Below, piece by piece: positions 55,384 through 64,000 of a stretch of DNA of 64,000 bases; within the stretch, counting starts at the first letter, position 1; the number at the start of each line of letters is the position of its first letter. The DNA lies in the NCBI RefSeq assembly GCF_019145375.1, contig NZ_JAHSTX010000001.1, positions 1,401,001 through 1,465,000 of the forward strand, written 5' to 3'. The position numbers were made by a program, and so were the translations under genes. Source of the stretch: Pseudomonas triticicola. GTDB taxonomy: Bacteria; Pseudomonadota; Gammaproteobacteria; Pseudomonadales; Pseudomonadaceae. The notes under the pieces were generated by a model, which searched no databases, had not been told where the DNA came from, and saw nothing but the letters and a program-made list of their open reading frames with translations.

Positions 55384-56499
55384 ATGGAAGAAAAGCCGCT
55401 GATTGCCTTCAACAGTTCCAAAGCCTTGCTAGACGTACTGATCCGCGCCGGGTTGATCGCGACCCTGGTGCTGTTCTGCTACGACATTTTCCATCCGTTT
55501 CTCAATGTGATGCTGTGGGCGCTGATCCTCGCGGTCACGCTGTACCCGCTGAACCAGAAACTCGGCGCAAAACTCGGCAACCGCTACGGTTGGGCGGCGA
55601 TTGTGCTGGTGTTGCTGGGGCTGGTGATCCTGATGGTGCCGCTGAGCCTGCTCGGCGCATCCGTGGCCGATTCGGTGAAGGTGGGCATGCAAACCGTGGA
55701 AGCGGGGCAGTTCGAGATTCCGCCGCCGCCCGCCAATGTCGCCGACTGGCCGCTGATCGGCGCGCCGTTGTATGGCATCTGGATGCACGCTTCGCAGGAC
55801 CTGAGCTGGGTGTTCAAGGAACTGGCGCCGCACCTGACCAGTTGGGGGCGGGTGCTGTTGCATCAGGCCGCCGGCGTCGGCGCAGGCATCGTGGTGTTTG
55901 TCGTTGCACTGATTGTCGCTGGACTGATCATGACCCACGGCGAACGCGGCCATCGCACAGCGGTGGCGATCACCACGCGGATTTCCGGCCCGGTGCGTGG
56001 CCCGCAGATCGCGCAGTTGTGCACCTCGACCATTCGCGCGGTGGCGCAGGGCGTGGTCGGTATCGCCTTTATCCAGATGATCCTGATCGGTGTGGCACTG
56101 GTGATCATGGGCGTGCCCGCTGCCGGCGTGCTGGCGTTGATGGTGTTGCTGCTGGGCATCATGCAACTGCCGGTGCTGTTGGTTACCGTGCCGGTGGTGG
56201 TGTTCGTTTTTGCCCATGACGGCGTCGGTGCCGGCACGATCATTTTCGCCGTGTGGATGGTGATCGCCGGGCTTTCCGACAACGTGCTCAAACCGATGTT
56301 GCTCGGCCGTGGCGTTGCCGTGCCGATGCCGGTGGTGCTGATCGGCGCGCTGGGCGGCATGGTCACCAGCGGCATCATCGGCCTGTTCACCGGGCCGGTG
56401 ATCCTGGCGGTCGGTTATGAATTGTTCATCGGCTGGGTTTATCAACCGGCCGACGTCAGCGAAGTGCTGGACGAAACCTCTCACGACAATCAGCCATAA
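55384..56499 (+). CDS. AI-2E family (PerM/TqsA-like) membrane protein
   Basis: 371 residues with eight or so hydrophobic segments. The typical features are the N-terminal helices (AGLIATLVLFCYDIFHPFLNVMLWALILAV), a periplasmic or cytoplasmic middle region, and the C-terminal helices including GIIGLFTGPVILAVGYELF. Members export autoinducer-2 or act as Na+ antiporters; others have no known role. AGGAATG lies before the ATG. It is 10 bp before the mechanosensitive channel gene and likely co-transcribed. Confidence 0.88.
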   Translation: MEEKPLIAFNSSKALLDVLIRAGLIATLVLFCYDIFHPFLNVMLWALILAVTLYPLNQKLGAKLGNRYGWAAIVLVLLGLVILMVPLSLLGASVADSVKVGMQTVEAGQFEIPPPPANVADWPLIGAPLYGIWMHASQDLSWVFKELAPHLTSWGRVLLHQAAGVGAGIVVFVVALIVAGLIMTHGERGHRTAVAITTRISGPVRGPQIAQLCTSTIRAVAQGVVGIAFIQMILIGVALVIMGVPAAGVLALMVLLLGIMQLPVLLVTVPVVVFVFAHDGVGAGTIIFAVWMVIAGLSDNVLKPMLLGRGVAVPMPVVLIGALGGMVTSGIIGLFTGPVILAVGYELFIGWVYQPADVSEVLDETSHDNQP

Positions 56500-56509
56500 G
56501 GAACGGCGC

Positions 56510-58123
56510 ATGCGTAACAGGCTGATGGTGCTGGCGATGCTGCTGGCTGCAACACTGTGGTCCGGGCTCGGCCAGGCACTGGAAGACACCACGACAGCAA
56601 CGGACGAAGCGGTAGAACTGAAAGTGGCCAACCGCAGCATCATGCTGTTTCGCGCGACCATCCTCGGCGAGGCGCCGGCCTCACGGGTGAAGCGGGCGAA
56701 GCGGGTGATCAGTGAAGCGCTGGAGGAAGACCCTGAGCTGAAAATCAGCACTGATTCGATCCAGAACAGTTACATGGTGCTGATCGGCAATACCCGTGCG
56801 TTTATCGTTGCACCGAAAGACGTCGACAGCCTGGCCTATTCCTCGGTGCAGGAAGCCGCCGAAGGCGCAGCGGAAAAACTGCGCCAGGTGGTCAACGAGA
56901 CCCGTGAGGCGCGTAACGTGCAGATGATTGTGCGTTCGCTGGCGCTGGCGGCGGTGGCCACGCTGATCTATCTGGCGCTGCTCTGGTGCCTGTCATGGCT
57001 GCGCCACAAGCTGTTGGCGAAACTGCCGGCGCTGATGGATCGCCACACCAAGGCGCTGAAGGTCGGGCGGGTGCAACTGATCGATTCGAATTTTCTCTAC
57101 CCGTTGGTCAGCCGCTGTCTGTTGTTCCTGCGCTGGTTGCTGATCCTGCTGCTGTCCTACGAATGGCTGGGCTTTGTCCTGTCACGCTTCCCGTATACGC
57201 GGCCGTGGGGCGAAAGCCTCAACAACTATTTGGTGGAACTGGCCGGTTATCTGTTACAGGGCATCGTCGATGCGATACCGGGGCTGGGCGTGGCGCTGGC
57301 GATTTTCTTTATCGCCCGGGGCGTGACCGCATTTACCCGACGCATCCTGCGCCGGATGGCCGCGCCGGGGACGTTCAGCTGGCTCAACCATGAAACCCTG
57401 CAACCGACGCAACGCCTGACGGCACTGGCAGTCTGGCTGTTTGCGCTGGCGATGGCTTATCCCTATCTGCCCGGCGCCGGGACCGATGCGTTCAAAGGCT
57501 TGTCGGTGCTGATCGGCCTGATGATTTCCCTTGGCGCCACCAGCGTCGTCGGGCAAGCGGCGGCCGGATTGATCCTGACCTACACGCGGACTTTGCGCCC
57601 CGGCGAGTTTGTCAGGATCGGCGAGTACGAAGGCACCGTCACCGAGCTGGGCATGTTCACCACGCGGATTCGCACCGGCCTCGGTGAAGTGCTGACGCTG
57701 CCCAACTCGATGATCACCGGCACCGTGACCAAGAACTACTCGCGTACCGTGCAAGGCCCGGGCTACGTGGTCGACACGGTGGTGACCATCGGCTACGACA
57801 CGCCATGGCGCCAGGTCGAAGCGATGCTGCTGGAGGCGGCCAAACGCACGCCGGGCGTGCTCGAAGACCCGCCGGCGCAGGTGTTCCAGACCGCGCTGTC
57901 GGACTTCTATCCCGAGTATCGCCTGGTGGCCCAGGCCATCCCCAGCCAGCCACGTCCGCGCGCGGTGTTGCTGAGCATGCTCCACGCCAATATTCAGGAC
58001 GTGTTCAACGAATATGGCGTGCAGATCATGTCGCCGCATTACCTGGGCGATCCGCAGCAGGAAAAACGCGTGCCGCCGGAGCAGTGGTTCACCGCACCGG
58101 CGCAGGCACCGAAGGATGAGTGA
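56510..58123 (+). CDS. Mechanosensitive ion channel, MscS family
   Basis: 537 residues from ATG 56510 (AAGGAACGG upstream). A signal peptide (LAMLLAATLWSGLGQA) and a periplasmic domain of about 130 residues precede five membrane segments. The pore helix is GLMISLGATSVVGQAAAGLIL, and the beta domain has RPGEFVRIGEYEGTVTELGMFTTRIR and LPNSMITGTVTKNYSR, the standard MscS pattern. It should open under membrane tension. Its stop is 3 bp from that of the convergent FadL gene. Confidence 0.9.
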   Translation: MRNRLMVLAMLLAATLWSGLGQALEDTTTATDEAVELKVANRSIMLFRATILGEAPASRVKRAKRVISEALEEDPELKISTDSIQNSYMVLIGNTRAFIVAPKDVDSLAYSSVQEAAEGAAEKLRQVVNETREARNVQMIVRSLALAAVATLIYLALLWCLSWLRHKLLAKLPALMDRHTKALKVGRVQLIDSNFLYPLVSRCLLFLRWLLILLLSYEWLGFVLSRFPYTRPWGESLNNYLVELAGYLLQGIVDAIPGLGVALAIFFIARGVTAFTRRILRRMAAPGTFSWLNHETLQPTQRLTALAVWLFALAMAYPYLPGAGTDAFKGLSVLIGLMISLGATSVVGQAAAGLILTYTRTLRPGEFVRIGEYEGTVTELGMFTTRIRTGLGEVLTLPNSMITGTVTKNYSRTVQGPGYVVDTVVTIGYDTPWRQVEAMLLEAAKRTPGVLEDPPAQVFQTALSDFYPEYRLVAQAIPSQPRPRAVLLSMLHANIQDVFNEYGVQIMSPHYLGDPQQEKRVPPEQWFTAPAQAPKDE

Positions 58124-58126
58124 TCC

Positions 58127-59404
58127 CTAGAAACGCCAGACCACGCCGCCGCCCAGCACATGCAGGGCGGCGTTTTTGTATTCGCCGGAGACCGAGCCGC
58201 CGGAGCGTGCTTTGGTCTGTTGCACGTCCATGTCACCGAGGTAGATCAGCGTGTAGCTCATGTGCACGTCGACATCGTCCTGCAATGCATAGCTGACCCC
58301 GGTCGCCAGGCGCCACGCTTCGTTCATCGGGTTGTCGACGGTGCGATCCTTGTCATCCACTGCCGAGGAGTCGTAACCGAGGCCGACGTTCCAGCGCAGT
58401 TTCGGGTCGATCTGGTGCTGCGCGCCGATCGAGGCATGCCAAGTGTCCTTGTATTGCCGCTGCGCCGTTCTGGCAGTCGAGCCCAGGCCGGTATCGACTT
58501 CCACGCCGACCTTGCCGAAATCGCTCCAGTCCTGCCAGCCGAGGCTGCCGAGCAGCGTCCACTGCGGATCGAGCTGGTAGGACACGCTGGTGGTGACGGT
58601 CTGCGGCACGTTCATGTCGACGTTCAGATGATCGGCGTCGAGACGGTTGAGCGCCAGACGCAGCAGCGGATTGGTGATTTTCTTCAGCTCGGGTTTGTCT
58701 TCGAATTTGAGCTTGATCTTGCTGGTCCAGGCCAGCCCGAGCTTTGTGCGCTCGTTGAGGTTGTAGAGCACGCCGACGTTGGCGCCCGTGCCCCAGTCGG
58801 TGTCCTTGTAACGCAACTGACCATCCTCGGCGTTGCCCAGACCGAGCACGTTATTGTTGACCGCCACTTCGGTGCGGAAGTAGCCAAGCATGAAGCGCGG
58901 GCCGAGGCCGACGGACAGGTCGTCAGTGATCTTGTAGGCATAGGTGGGCTGGAACGACACACCGATAATGGCCGACTCCTGAGCGAAATAGCGCCCGGCC
59001 CAGTCATCGTCGTAGTCCAGCGCCAGACCGAAATTGCCGTACATGCCGAAGCCGATCGAGGAGCGCTCATCGAGTTGATGGCTGATGAAGAAGCTGGAGC
59101 CGGGCAGGTACTTCAAGGCGTTGCCACCTTCGTTGCCGCCGAAGGTATTGGCGTTGTCGCGGGAGAAGCTGACGTCGCCGAGGATCAACTGCGCGTTGAA
59201 GTTGATCTGCGTGCCGGCCAGTTGGCTGATGCCCGCCGGGTTGGTCATCAGAATGCTCGGGTCGCTGGCCATGACCGCAGAGCCGGCGTTGGCCAGCCCG
59301 GTGCCTTCGTGGCCGGCCTCGTAAATCATGATGCCGCCGGCTTCGGCCTGGAGGCTGGCGAAGAGCAATCCGCCAGCGACCGAACTTTTCATCAGCTTGA
59401 ACAT
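58127..59404 (-). CDS. FadL/OmpP1-type outer membrane transporter
   Basis: 425 residues from ATG 59404, with AAGGAG at 5 nt; a longer frame starts at 59428 without support. Signal peptide ends near LQAEAGG. The mature N-terminus GGIMIYEAGHEGTGLANAGSAVMASDPSILMTNPAGIS is the hatch domain of FadL, with the NPA motif, and the protein ends VVWRF, a barrel signature. It admits long-chain fatty acids or hydrocarbons. It may work with the lipases upstream, but there is no direct link. Confidence 0.9.
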   Translation of the reverse strand: MFKLMKSSVAGGLLFASLQAEAGGIMIYEAGHEGTGLANAGSAVMASDPSILMTNPAGISQLAGTQINFNAQLILGDVSFSRDNANTFGGNEGGNALKYLPGSSFFISHQLDERSSIGFGMYGNFGLALDYDDDWAGRYFAQESAIIGVSFQPTYAYKITDDLSVGLGPRFMLGYFRTEVAVNNNVLGLGNAEDGQLRYKDTDWGTGANVGVLYNLNERTKLGLAWTSKIKLKFEDKPELKKITNPLLRLALNRLDADHLNVDMNVPQTVTTSVSYQLDPQWTLLGSLGWQDWSDFGKVGVEVDTGLGSTARTAQRQYKDTWHASIGAQHQIDPKLRWNVGLGYDSSAVDDKDRTVDNPMNEAWRLATGVSYALQDDVDVHMSYTLIYLGDMDVQQTKARSGGSVSGEYKNAALHVLGGGVVWRF

Positions 59405-59490
59405 GTGAACTCCTTGAATGGCATGCAATCCGGTTTCAAGGCTAGCTCAAGCTCAGCGCGGCGTCGGACCGATTGCCGACGCCGCACTGA

Positions 59491-60993
59491 TCAATCGATG
59501 CGCGGATGCTGGAGCGCCAGTTCCTTGCGCTTGGCTTCCAGCGCGGCGATTTCGGCATCGATGTCTTCGATTTTCTGCTCGATGTTGTCGTGGTGTTCTT
59601 GCAACAGCTCCTTGGCCTCTTCGAGGTCGGAAGCCGCCGGGGCCGCGCCGCGCAAGGGCTTGTTGGCGGTTTCCTTCATGGTCACGCCAGTGACCAGACC
59701 GACCACGGCGATGACCATCAGGTAATACGCAGGCATGTACAGATCGTTGGTGCTTTCCACCAGCCAGGCCACGGCAGTCGGGGTCAGACCGGCGATCAGC
59801 ACCGAAACGTTGAAGGCGCTGGCCAGCGCGCTGTAGCGGATGTGCGTGGGGAACATCGCCGGCAGGGTCGAGGCCATCACGCCGATGAAGAAGTTGAGCA
59901 GCACCGCGAGGATCAGCAGGCCGGAGAAGATCAGGCCGATGCTGCCGCTGTTGATCAGCATGAACGCCGGAATGGCGAAGATGAACAGGCCAATGCTGCC
60001 GACGACGATGAAGGGTTTGCGGCCGATCTTGTCGCTGATGAAACCGATCAGCGGCTGCACGAAGAGCATGCCGACCATGATCGCGATGATGATCAGCACA
60101 CCGTGGTTTTCGCTGTAGTGCAGGTTGTGCGTCAGGTAACTCGGCATGTAGGTGAGCAGCATGTAATAGGTGACGTTGGTCGCCGCTACCACGCCGATGC
60201 AGGTCATCAGGCTGCGCCAGTGTTTGGTTGCGACTTCCTTGAACGACACTTTCGGGCCGCCGGCGAGGCCTTCGCGGTCGCCTTGTTCGAGTTTTTCCAC
60301 GTGCTGCTGGAACGCCGGGGTTTCTTCCAGGGCGTGGCGCAGATACAGGCCGATCATGCCCAGCGGCAGGGCGAGGAAGAACGGAATCCGCCAGCCCCAT
60401 TCTTCGAAGCGCTGTTCACCAAGAATGGTTGAAATCAGCACCACGACGCCGGCGCCGAAGACGAAACCGGCGATCGAGCCGAAATCCAGCCAACTACCGA
60501 GGAAGCCGCGCTTACGGTCGGGCGCGTATTCAGCGACGAAGATCGAGGCGCCGGTGTATTCGCCACCGACCGAGAAACCTTGGGCCATTTTCGCCAGCAA
60601 CAGCAGGATCGGCGCCCAGATGCCGATCGAGGCATAGGACGGAATCAGGCCGATGGCGAAGGTGCTCAGGGACATGATGACGATGGTCGCGGCGAGGACT
60701 TTCTGCCGTCCGTATTTGTCGCCCAGCGCACCGAAAAACAAACCGCCAAGCGGACGGATGAGGAAGGGCACGGAGAAGGTCGCCAGCGCGGCGATCATTT
60801 GCACGCCGGGATCGGCGCCGGGGAAGAAGACCTTGCCGAGCACATAGGCGACAAAGCCGTAGACGCCGAAGTCGAACCATTCCATGGCGTTGCCCAGTGC
60901 GGCGGCGGTGATCGCCTTGCGCATCTTGGCGTCGTCGACAATGGTGATGTCTTTCAAACCGATCGGTTTGACGGTGTTCTTGCGTGATTTCAT
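59491..60993 (-). CDS. MFS proline/betaine-type transporter, ProP-like
   Basis: 500 residues, twelve membrane helices. GDKYGRQKVL is the loop 2-3 motif, MEWFDFGVYGFVAYVLG and GFSVGGEYTGASIFVAEY are characteristic of the ProP/ShiA metabolite:H+ symporter group, and the C-terminal 45 residues (EEAKELLQEHHDNIEQKIEDIDAEIAAL and on) form an antiparallel-type coiled coil as in osmosensing ProP. So an osmoprotectant symporter is the best reading. ATG 60993 has GGGAA upstream. Confidence 0.87.
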   Translation of the reverse strand: MKSRKNTVKPIGLKDITIVDDAKMRKAITAAALGNAMEWFDFGVYGFVAYVLGKVFFPGADPGVQMIAALATFSVPFLIRPLGGLFFGALGDKYGRQKVLAATIVIMSLSTFAIGLIPSYASIGIWAPILLLLAKMAQGFSVGGEYTGASIFVAEYAPDRKRGFLGSWLDFGSIAGFVFGAGVVVLISTILGEQRFEEWGWRIPFFLALPLGMIGLYLRHALEETPAFQQHVEKLEQGDREGLAGGPKVSFKEVATKHWRSLMTCIGVVAATNVTYYMLLTYMPSYLTHNLHYSENHGVLIIIAIMVGMLFVQPLIGFISDKIGRKPFIVVGSIGLFIFAIPAFMLINSGSIGLIFSGLLILAVLLNFFIGVMASTLPAMFPTHIRYSALASAFNVSVLIAGLTPTAVAWLVESTNDLYMPAYYLMVIAVVGLVTGVTMKETANKPLRGAAPAASDLEEAKELLQEHHDNIEQKIEDIDAEIAALEAKRKELALQHPRID

Positions 60994-61189
60994 TGCGCTG
61001 TTCCCGCTCGCTGATCCAGATTACCGCTGCGATGCCATCTCCATGATGGCGCCGGCTCTTCTGGCTCAGATACATGCGGACACGAAATAATTCACCGGTG
61101 GGCTGGAATTAATTTCCTGCCCGCCGCAAATCCTCTGTATCCCGCTACGGCAGCGGCGAATCCAACTCTCCGACCTGACCCAAACCCCC

Positions 61190-61279
61190 TGTGGGAGCGA
61201 GCCTGCTCGCGAAGGCGGCGCTACATTCAACATCGCAGTCGCCTGACCCGGCGCTTTCGCGAGCAGGCTCGCTCCCACA
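61190..61279. repeat. REPIN between proP-like and oprB genes
   Basis: Inverted REP pair; centre about 40 bp. Confidence 0.9.
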
Positions 61280-61322
61280 GTGGTTTTGTGTTTTGCAGGG
61301 ATTTTGCGCACGCCGCCAATCC

Positions 61323-61346
61323 TGTAGGAGTGAGCCTGCTCGCGAT
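61323..61346. repeat. Single variant REP behind oprB
   Basis: TGTAGGAGTGAGCCTGCTCG, two bases away from the standard form, 25 bp past the oprB stop. Confidence 0.75.
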
Positions 61347-61371
61347 GACGGCAGCCCTTTCACCACAAGGC

Positions 61372-62670
61372 TTAAAGCGCAGCCTTCACCTGCAAACCCA
61401 CCACCAGCGCATTATCGATGTCCTGCCCGGAAAACGCCCCCGGTTCGATGATGTATTGCAGGTTCGGGCGCAGGGTCAGCCATGGGGTGGCCTGATAGCC
61501 ATAGCCCAACTCAATCAACTGTTCGGCACTGTCGAGATTCGGGAACGCAGCACCATCGGCCAGCGCGGCATCCTGCTGCACATCGCGGCTGCGCGGGTTC
61601 GGCACGGCGCGGCCATAGCCCAGCGCCACGGTGTCACGCGGGCGGCCTTCGAACGGTTTGTACAAAACCACGCCGGTGCCGTACCACTTGCTGAACGGCG
61701 AGGCGGCTTCACTGGCCGCCGAATACTGACCGAAAGCATGCAGGCTGCGGCCCTCGGAGGTCGGCGAACGCCATACGGCCTGATCGATCAGCAAATAATG
61801 CCCGCCACGCCCGGACACCTCGTCGTCGCTGCCAATGCGTTTGACGTCGGAGCTGTCGTAGTAATAGCCGAGCTTGTACTCACCCGGCAGCTCGCCGGCG
61901 TGCTTGTACACCAACTCGATCGGCACGACGGTGCCGGTGGTGTGCTTCGGCCCCAGATGCCAGGCGCGGCTGGAATTGCCGTTGCTCTCGGGGTCGACGT
62001 TGAACGCTGCCACACGCAGCTGCCAGGACGGCGACAGGTTGTATTTGACCCGCACGCCCAGACGAGCGTTGGGGTAGTTGGTCCAGCCGCTGCCGCCGGA
62101 CATGTTCAGCGGGTGACCGCAGAAACCGGCGTTCATGAAGTTGCACAGAATGCCGCTGTCGAGGCCGCCGAGGTCGTTGCCCATGGCCATGTAGCCGAGC
62201 TTCACGTTCAGCGCCGGGGTGAACAGGCTGCGCTCATAACTCAGTTCAGTCAGGCGCGTGTACAGGCCGCCGTAGTTTTCCTGAATCGGCAGGCGGTTGC
62301 CGACCAGATCTTCCGAAGCGCTGTTGCCGCGCCGGTCGTTGATGGTCAGTTGCACTTTGCCGGCGTTGTCGACGCCGTAGAGTTTGCTCAGATCAAACTG
62401 CACGCCGAGCTTGATGTTCTGCGAGTAGCGCGCCGAACGGTGCAGGCCGCCGTCGGCGTTGTAAGCGGTTTCGCCGCTGTAATCGCCAGTGAACTTGATG
62501 CCGTCTTCATCGAGTTGATGACGCAAGCCGCCCCAGTCACCGGTCAAGGTGCTGCGGGTCAGCAGATCGGAATCGCTGGCGGCCAGCGCGGGGAGGGCAG
62601 TGGCGCAGCTCAGGCCCAGCAACAGGCCAGTGGAAAGCTTGGTACGAGAAAAGCGAACAGCCGATGACAT
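61372..62670 (-). CDS. oprB: Carbohydrate-selective porin OprB
   Basis: 432 residues; ATG 62670 follows AGGAAGG. The signal peptide ends near ALPALAASD. The mature protein starts with LTRSTLTGDWGGLRHQLDEDGI, the OprB hallmark, and ends with VVGLQVKAAL. A cysteine pair (ILCNFMNAGFCGHP) is typical for the group. It forms a glucose-selective outer-membrane channel. It lies 97 bp behind gcd in the same direction, so glucose entry and periplasmic oxidation are linked. Confidence 0.93.
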   Translation of the reverse strand: MSSAVRFSRTKLSTGLLLGLSCATALPALAASDSDLLTRSTLTGDWGGLRHQLDEDGIKFTGDYSGETAYNADGGLHRSARYSQNIKLGVQFDLSKLYGVDNAGKVQLTINDRRGNSASEDLVGNRLPIQENYGGLYTRLTELSYERSLFTPALNVKLGYMAMGNDLGGLDSGILCNFMNAGFCGHPLNMSGGSGWTNYPNARLGVRVKYNLSPSWQLRVAAFNVDPESNGNSSRAWHLGPKHTTGTVVPIELVYKHAGELPGEYKLGYYYDSSDVKRIGSDDEVSGRGGHYLLIDQAVWRSPTSEGRSLHAFGQYSAASEAASPFSKWYGTGVVLYKPFEGRPRDTVALGYGRAVPNPRSRDVQQDAALADGAAFPNLDSAEQLIELGYGYQATPWLTLRPNLQYIIEPGAFSGQDIDNALVVGLQVKAAL

Positions 62671-62713
62671 GTGAATCCTTCCTGCTGAAATCTTTAACGC
62701 AATAAAACGGCGA

Positions 62714-62735
62714 CGCGGTGCTTTGGGGCACCGCG
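62714..62735 (-). other. Stem-loop between gcd and oprB
   Basis: CGCGGTGC / GCACCGCG with a 6-nt loop. In the direction of transcription it is followed after a short gap by TTTTATT. It may act as a partial terminator or 3' stabiliser. Confidence 0.5.
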
Positions 62736-62767
62736 CGCTGGGGGGAGGTTGGTTGTGCGGCAGAGAG

Positions 62768-64000
62768 TTACGGCAGGGCGTAAGCCATCACGTAATCGCC
62801 ACGATCGGTCGACTGGCGTGCGCCGCCAGCGGTGACGACGATGTACTGCTTGCCGGTCTTCGGCGAAACGTACGTCATCGGGCCGCCCTGGCTGCCGACC
62901 GGCAGACGGGCTTTCCAGACTTCTTCGCCGTTGCCGCTGTTGAAGGCGCGCAGGTAGAAGTCCTGGGTGCCGGCAATGAAGATCAGGCCGCCCTGGGTCG
63001 ACAGGGTGCCGCCGAGGGTTGGCAGACCGATCTTGATCGGCAGGTGCATGCGGATGCCCAGGGGACCGGTGTCTTCAACGGTGCCGACCGGAACCTGCCA
63101 TGCGACTTTCTGGGTCTTCATGTCGATCGCGGTCAAAGTGCCGAACGGCGGCGCCTGGCACGGAATGCCGGCCACCGACAGGAAGCGGTTCTTGTTCACC
63201 GCGTACGGCGTGCCTTTGAGCGGCACAGCGCCCATGCCGGTGTTCAGCGCTTCGCCACCGCCAGCGGCCTGGCCTTTGTTCTGCGACGGGATCATCTGGA
63301 TCCACAGACCCAGGCGCATGTCGTTGACGAAGATGAAACCGTGCACCGGGTCAGTGGAGATGCTGCCCCAGTTCATGCCGCCCAGCGAACCCGGGAAGCT
63401 CAGCGATTTGTCAGTACCCGGTGCGGTGTACAGGCCGTCGTAGCGCATGCTCTTGAAGTCGATGCGGCAGAGCAACTGGTCGTACGGCGTGGCGCCCCAC
63501 ATGTCCGATTCGGTCAGGTGCTGCGCGCCGATCTGGGGCATGCCCACGGATTTCGGCTGAGTTGGCGAGTACGGCTCGTTGGGGATGTTCGCGGCTTTCA
63601 CCGGTACTTCCTTGACCTCGGTCAGCGGCTTGCCGGTGGCGCGGTCGAGCACATAGATCTGCCCGGCCTTGGTACCGATGACCAGCGCCGGAACGCTTTG
63701 GCCGTCCTTGTCGAAGTCGATCAGGCTCGGCTGCATCGGCAGGTCGAAGTCCCACAGATCGTTGTGCACGGTCTGGAACACCCAGCGTTCTTCACCGGTG
63801 CTGGCGTCCAGCGCGAGGATCGAGGCGCCGTACTTGTGGTCCAGTTCGCTGCGCTCGACACCATAGATGTCGGTGGACGAGCTGCCCATCGGCAGGAATA
63901 CGGTGTTGGTCGCCGCGTCGTAGGACATCGGCGCCCAGCTGTTCGGCGTGCTGCGCACGTAGGTTTTGCCGTCGGCCGGCGCGTTGCGATCCTGCGGGTT
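62768..64000 (-). CDS. gcd: PQQ-dependent membrane glucose dehydrogenase, C-terminal part
   Basis: Partial: 410 residues visible; the N-terminus and its membrane helices lie beyond 64000. Gcd oxidises glucose to gluconate in the periplasm and gives electrons to ubiquinone. The visible beta-propeller blades include STDIYGVERSELDHKYGASI, GEERWVFQTVHNDLWDFDLP, GTKAGQIYVLDRATGKPL and GGLIFIAGTQDFYLRAF, matching bacterial Gcd. The frame is open to the window edge. Confidence 0.93.
   Translation of the reverse strand, partial: NPQDRNAPADGKTYVRSTPNSWAPMSYDAATNTVFLPMGSSSTDIYGVERSELDHKYGASILALDASTGEERWVFQTVHNDLWDFDLPMQPSLIDFDKDGQSVPALVIGTKAGQIYVLDRATGKPLTEVKEVPVKAANIPNEPYSPTQPKSVGMPQIGAQHLTESDMWGATPYDQLLCRIDFKSMRYDGLYTAPGTDKSLSFPGSLGGMNWGSISTDPVHGFIFVNDMRLGLWIQMIPSQNKGQAAGGGEALNTGMGAVPLKGTPYAVNKNRFLSVAGIPCQAPPFGTLTAIDMKTQKVAWQVPVGTVEDTGPLGIRMHLPIKIGLPTLGGTLSTQGGLIFIAGTQDFYLRAFNSGNGEEVWKARLPVGSQGGPMTYVSPKTGKQYIVVTAGGARQSTDRGDYVMAYALP

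Larger units (their letters stand above)
60994..61371. other. 378-bp region without a gene
   Basis: Upstream region of the ProP-like gene (60994-61150) with no distinct motif, then REP sequences at 61190-61279 and 61323-61346. Frames in it are repeat translations. Confidence 0.6.

Noticed and set aside
8479..61346. Repeated GGGAGCGAGCC elements as a CRISPR array
   Set aside because: Copies are scattered kilobases apart, palindromic, and not regularly spaced; no cas genes are present.

Overview
The window reads as a chromosomal segment of a Pseudomonas of the P. fluorescens group. The evidence is the complete secreted-enzyme cluster aprX-aprI-aprDEF-pspA-pspB followed by two RTX lipases, the gcd/oprB glucose genes, OprD and FadL porins, the formate dehydrogenase-selAB-selC block, high-GC coding sequence, and many copies of the short palindromic repeats (REP/REPIN, core GGGAGCGAGCCTGCTCGC) typical of this group. 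No rRNA, CRISPR array, insertion sequence or complete prophage was seen.

Layout. 1-4.5 kb: the end of phosphoglucomutase, a pirin, a UvrD-like helicase and a small DUF1652-like protein. 4.6-8.5 kb: an AraC regulator with an NTF2-like sensor domain, a FAD amine oxidase, a cupin and an orphan polyamine-type periplasmic binding protein; these look like an amine-catabolism unit. 8.9-26.4 kb: the exoenzyme locus. The alkaline protease AprX, its inhibitor AprI, the type I secretion system AprDEF, two autotransporter subtilases and two RTX lipases/polyurethanases lie on one strand. AprDEF is expected to export AprX and both lipases, and the subtilases carry their own beta-barrels. The 3' end of aprF, together with a palindromic repeat, is repeated three times.

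26.5-33.5 kb: a small lipoprotein, then a FAN1 nuclease, an XPD/DinG-type iron-sulfur helicase with an N-terminal nuclease-like domain, and a soluble PAS-PAS hybrid histidine kinase, joined by overlapping start and stop codons. 33.7-38.5 kb: a short hypothetical protein, a cation/proton antiporter, a Yip1-like protein, an SDR oxidoreductase and a MalY/PatB C-S lyase. 38.8-48.1 kb: the selenoprotein formate dehydrogenase FdnGHI (in-frame UGA at 39404), FdhE, SelA, SelB and tRNA-Sec. This is nearly the full toolkit for making and decoding selenocysteine; only selD is absent.

48.1-51.6 kb, directly behind the tRNA-Sec gene, looks accessory. It holds a ParE/ParD-type toxin-antitoxin pair, a DUF6124-type gene preceded by what appears to be a phage P4/P1 C4-type antisense RNA region, and three coupled lipoprotein genes. 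51.8-64 kb: an OprD porin, an amidase, an AI-2E-family exporter, an MscS-family channel, a FadL porin, a ProP-like transporter with a C-terminal coiled coil, the OprB glucose porin and the C-terminal part of PQQ glucose dehydrogenase, which runs off the window.

The least explained element is the C4-like leader at about 49.41-49.75 kb. On the minus strand it has three short segments in the order A-B-C, with B complementary to both A and C. B lies inside a foldable three-stem RNA, and C sits beside a hairpin whose arm abuts the Shine-Dalgarno of the DUF6124-type gene. All family assignments come from reading the sequence; no database search was run.
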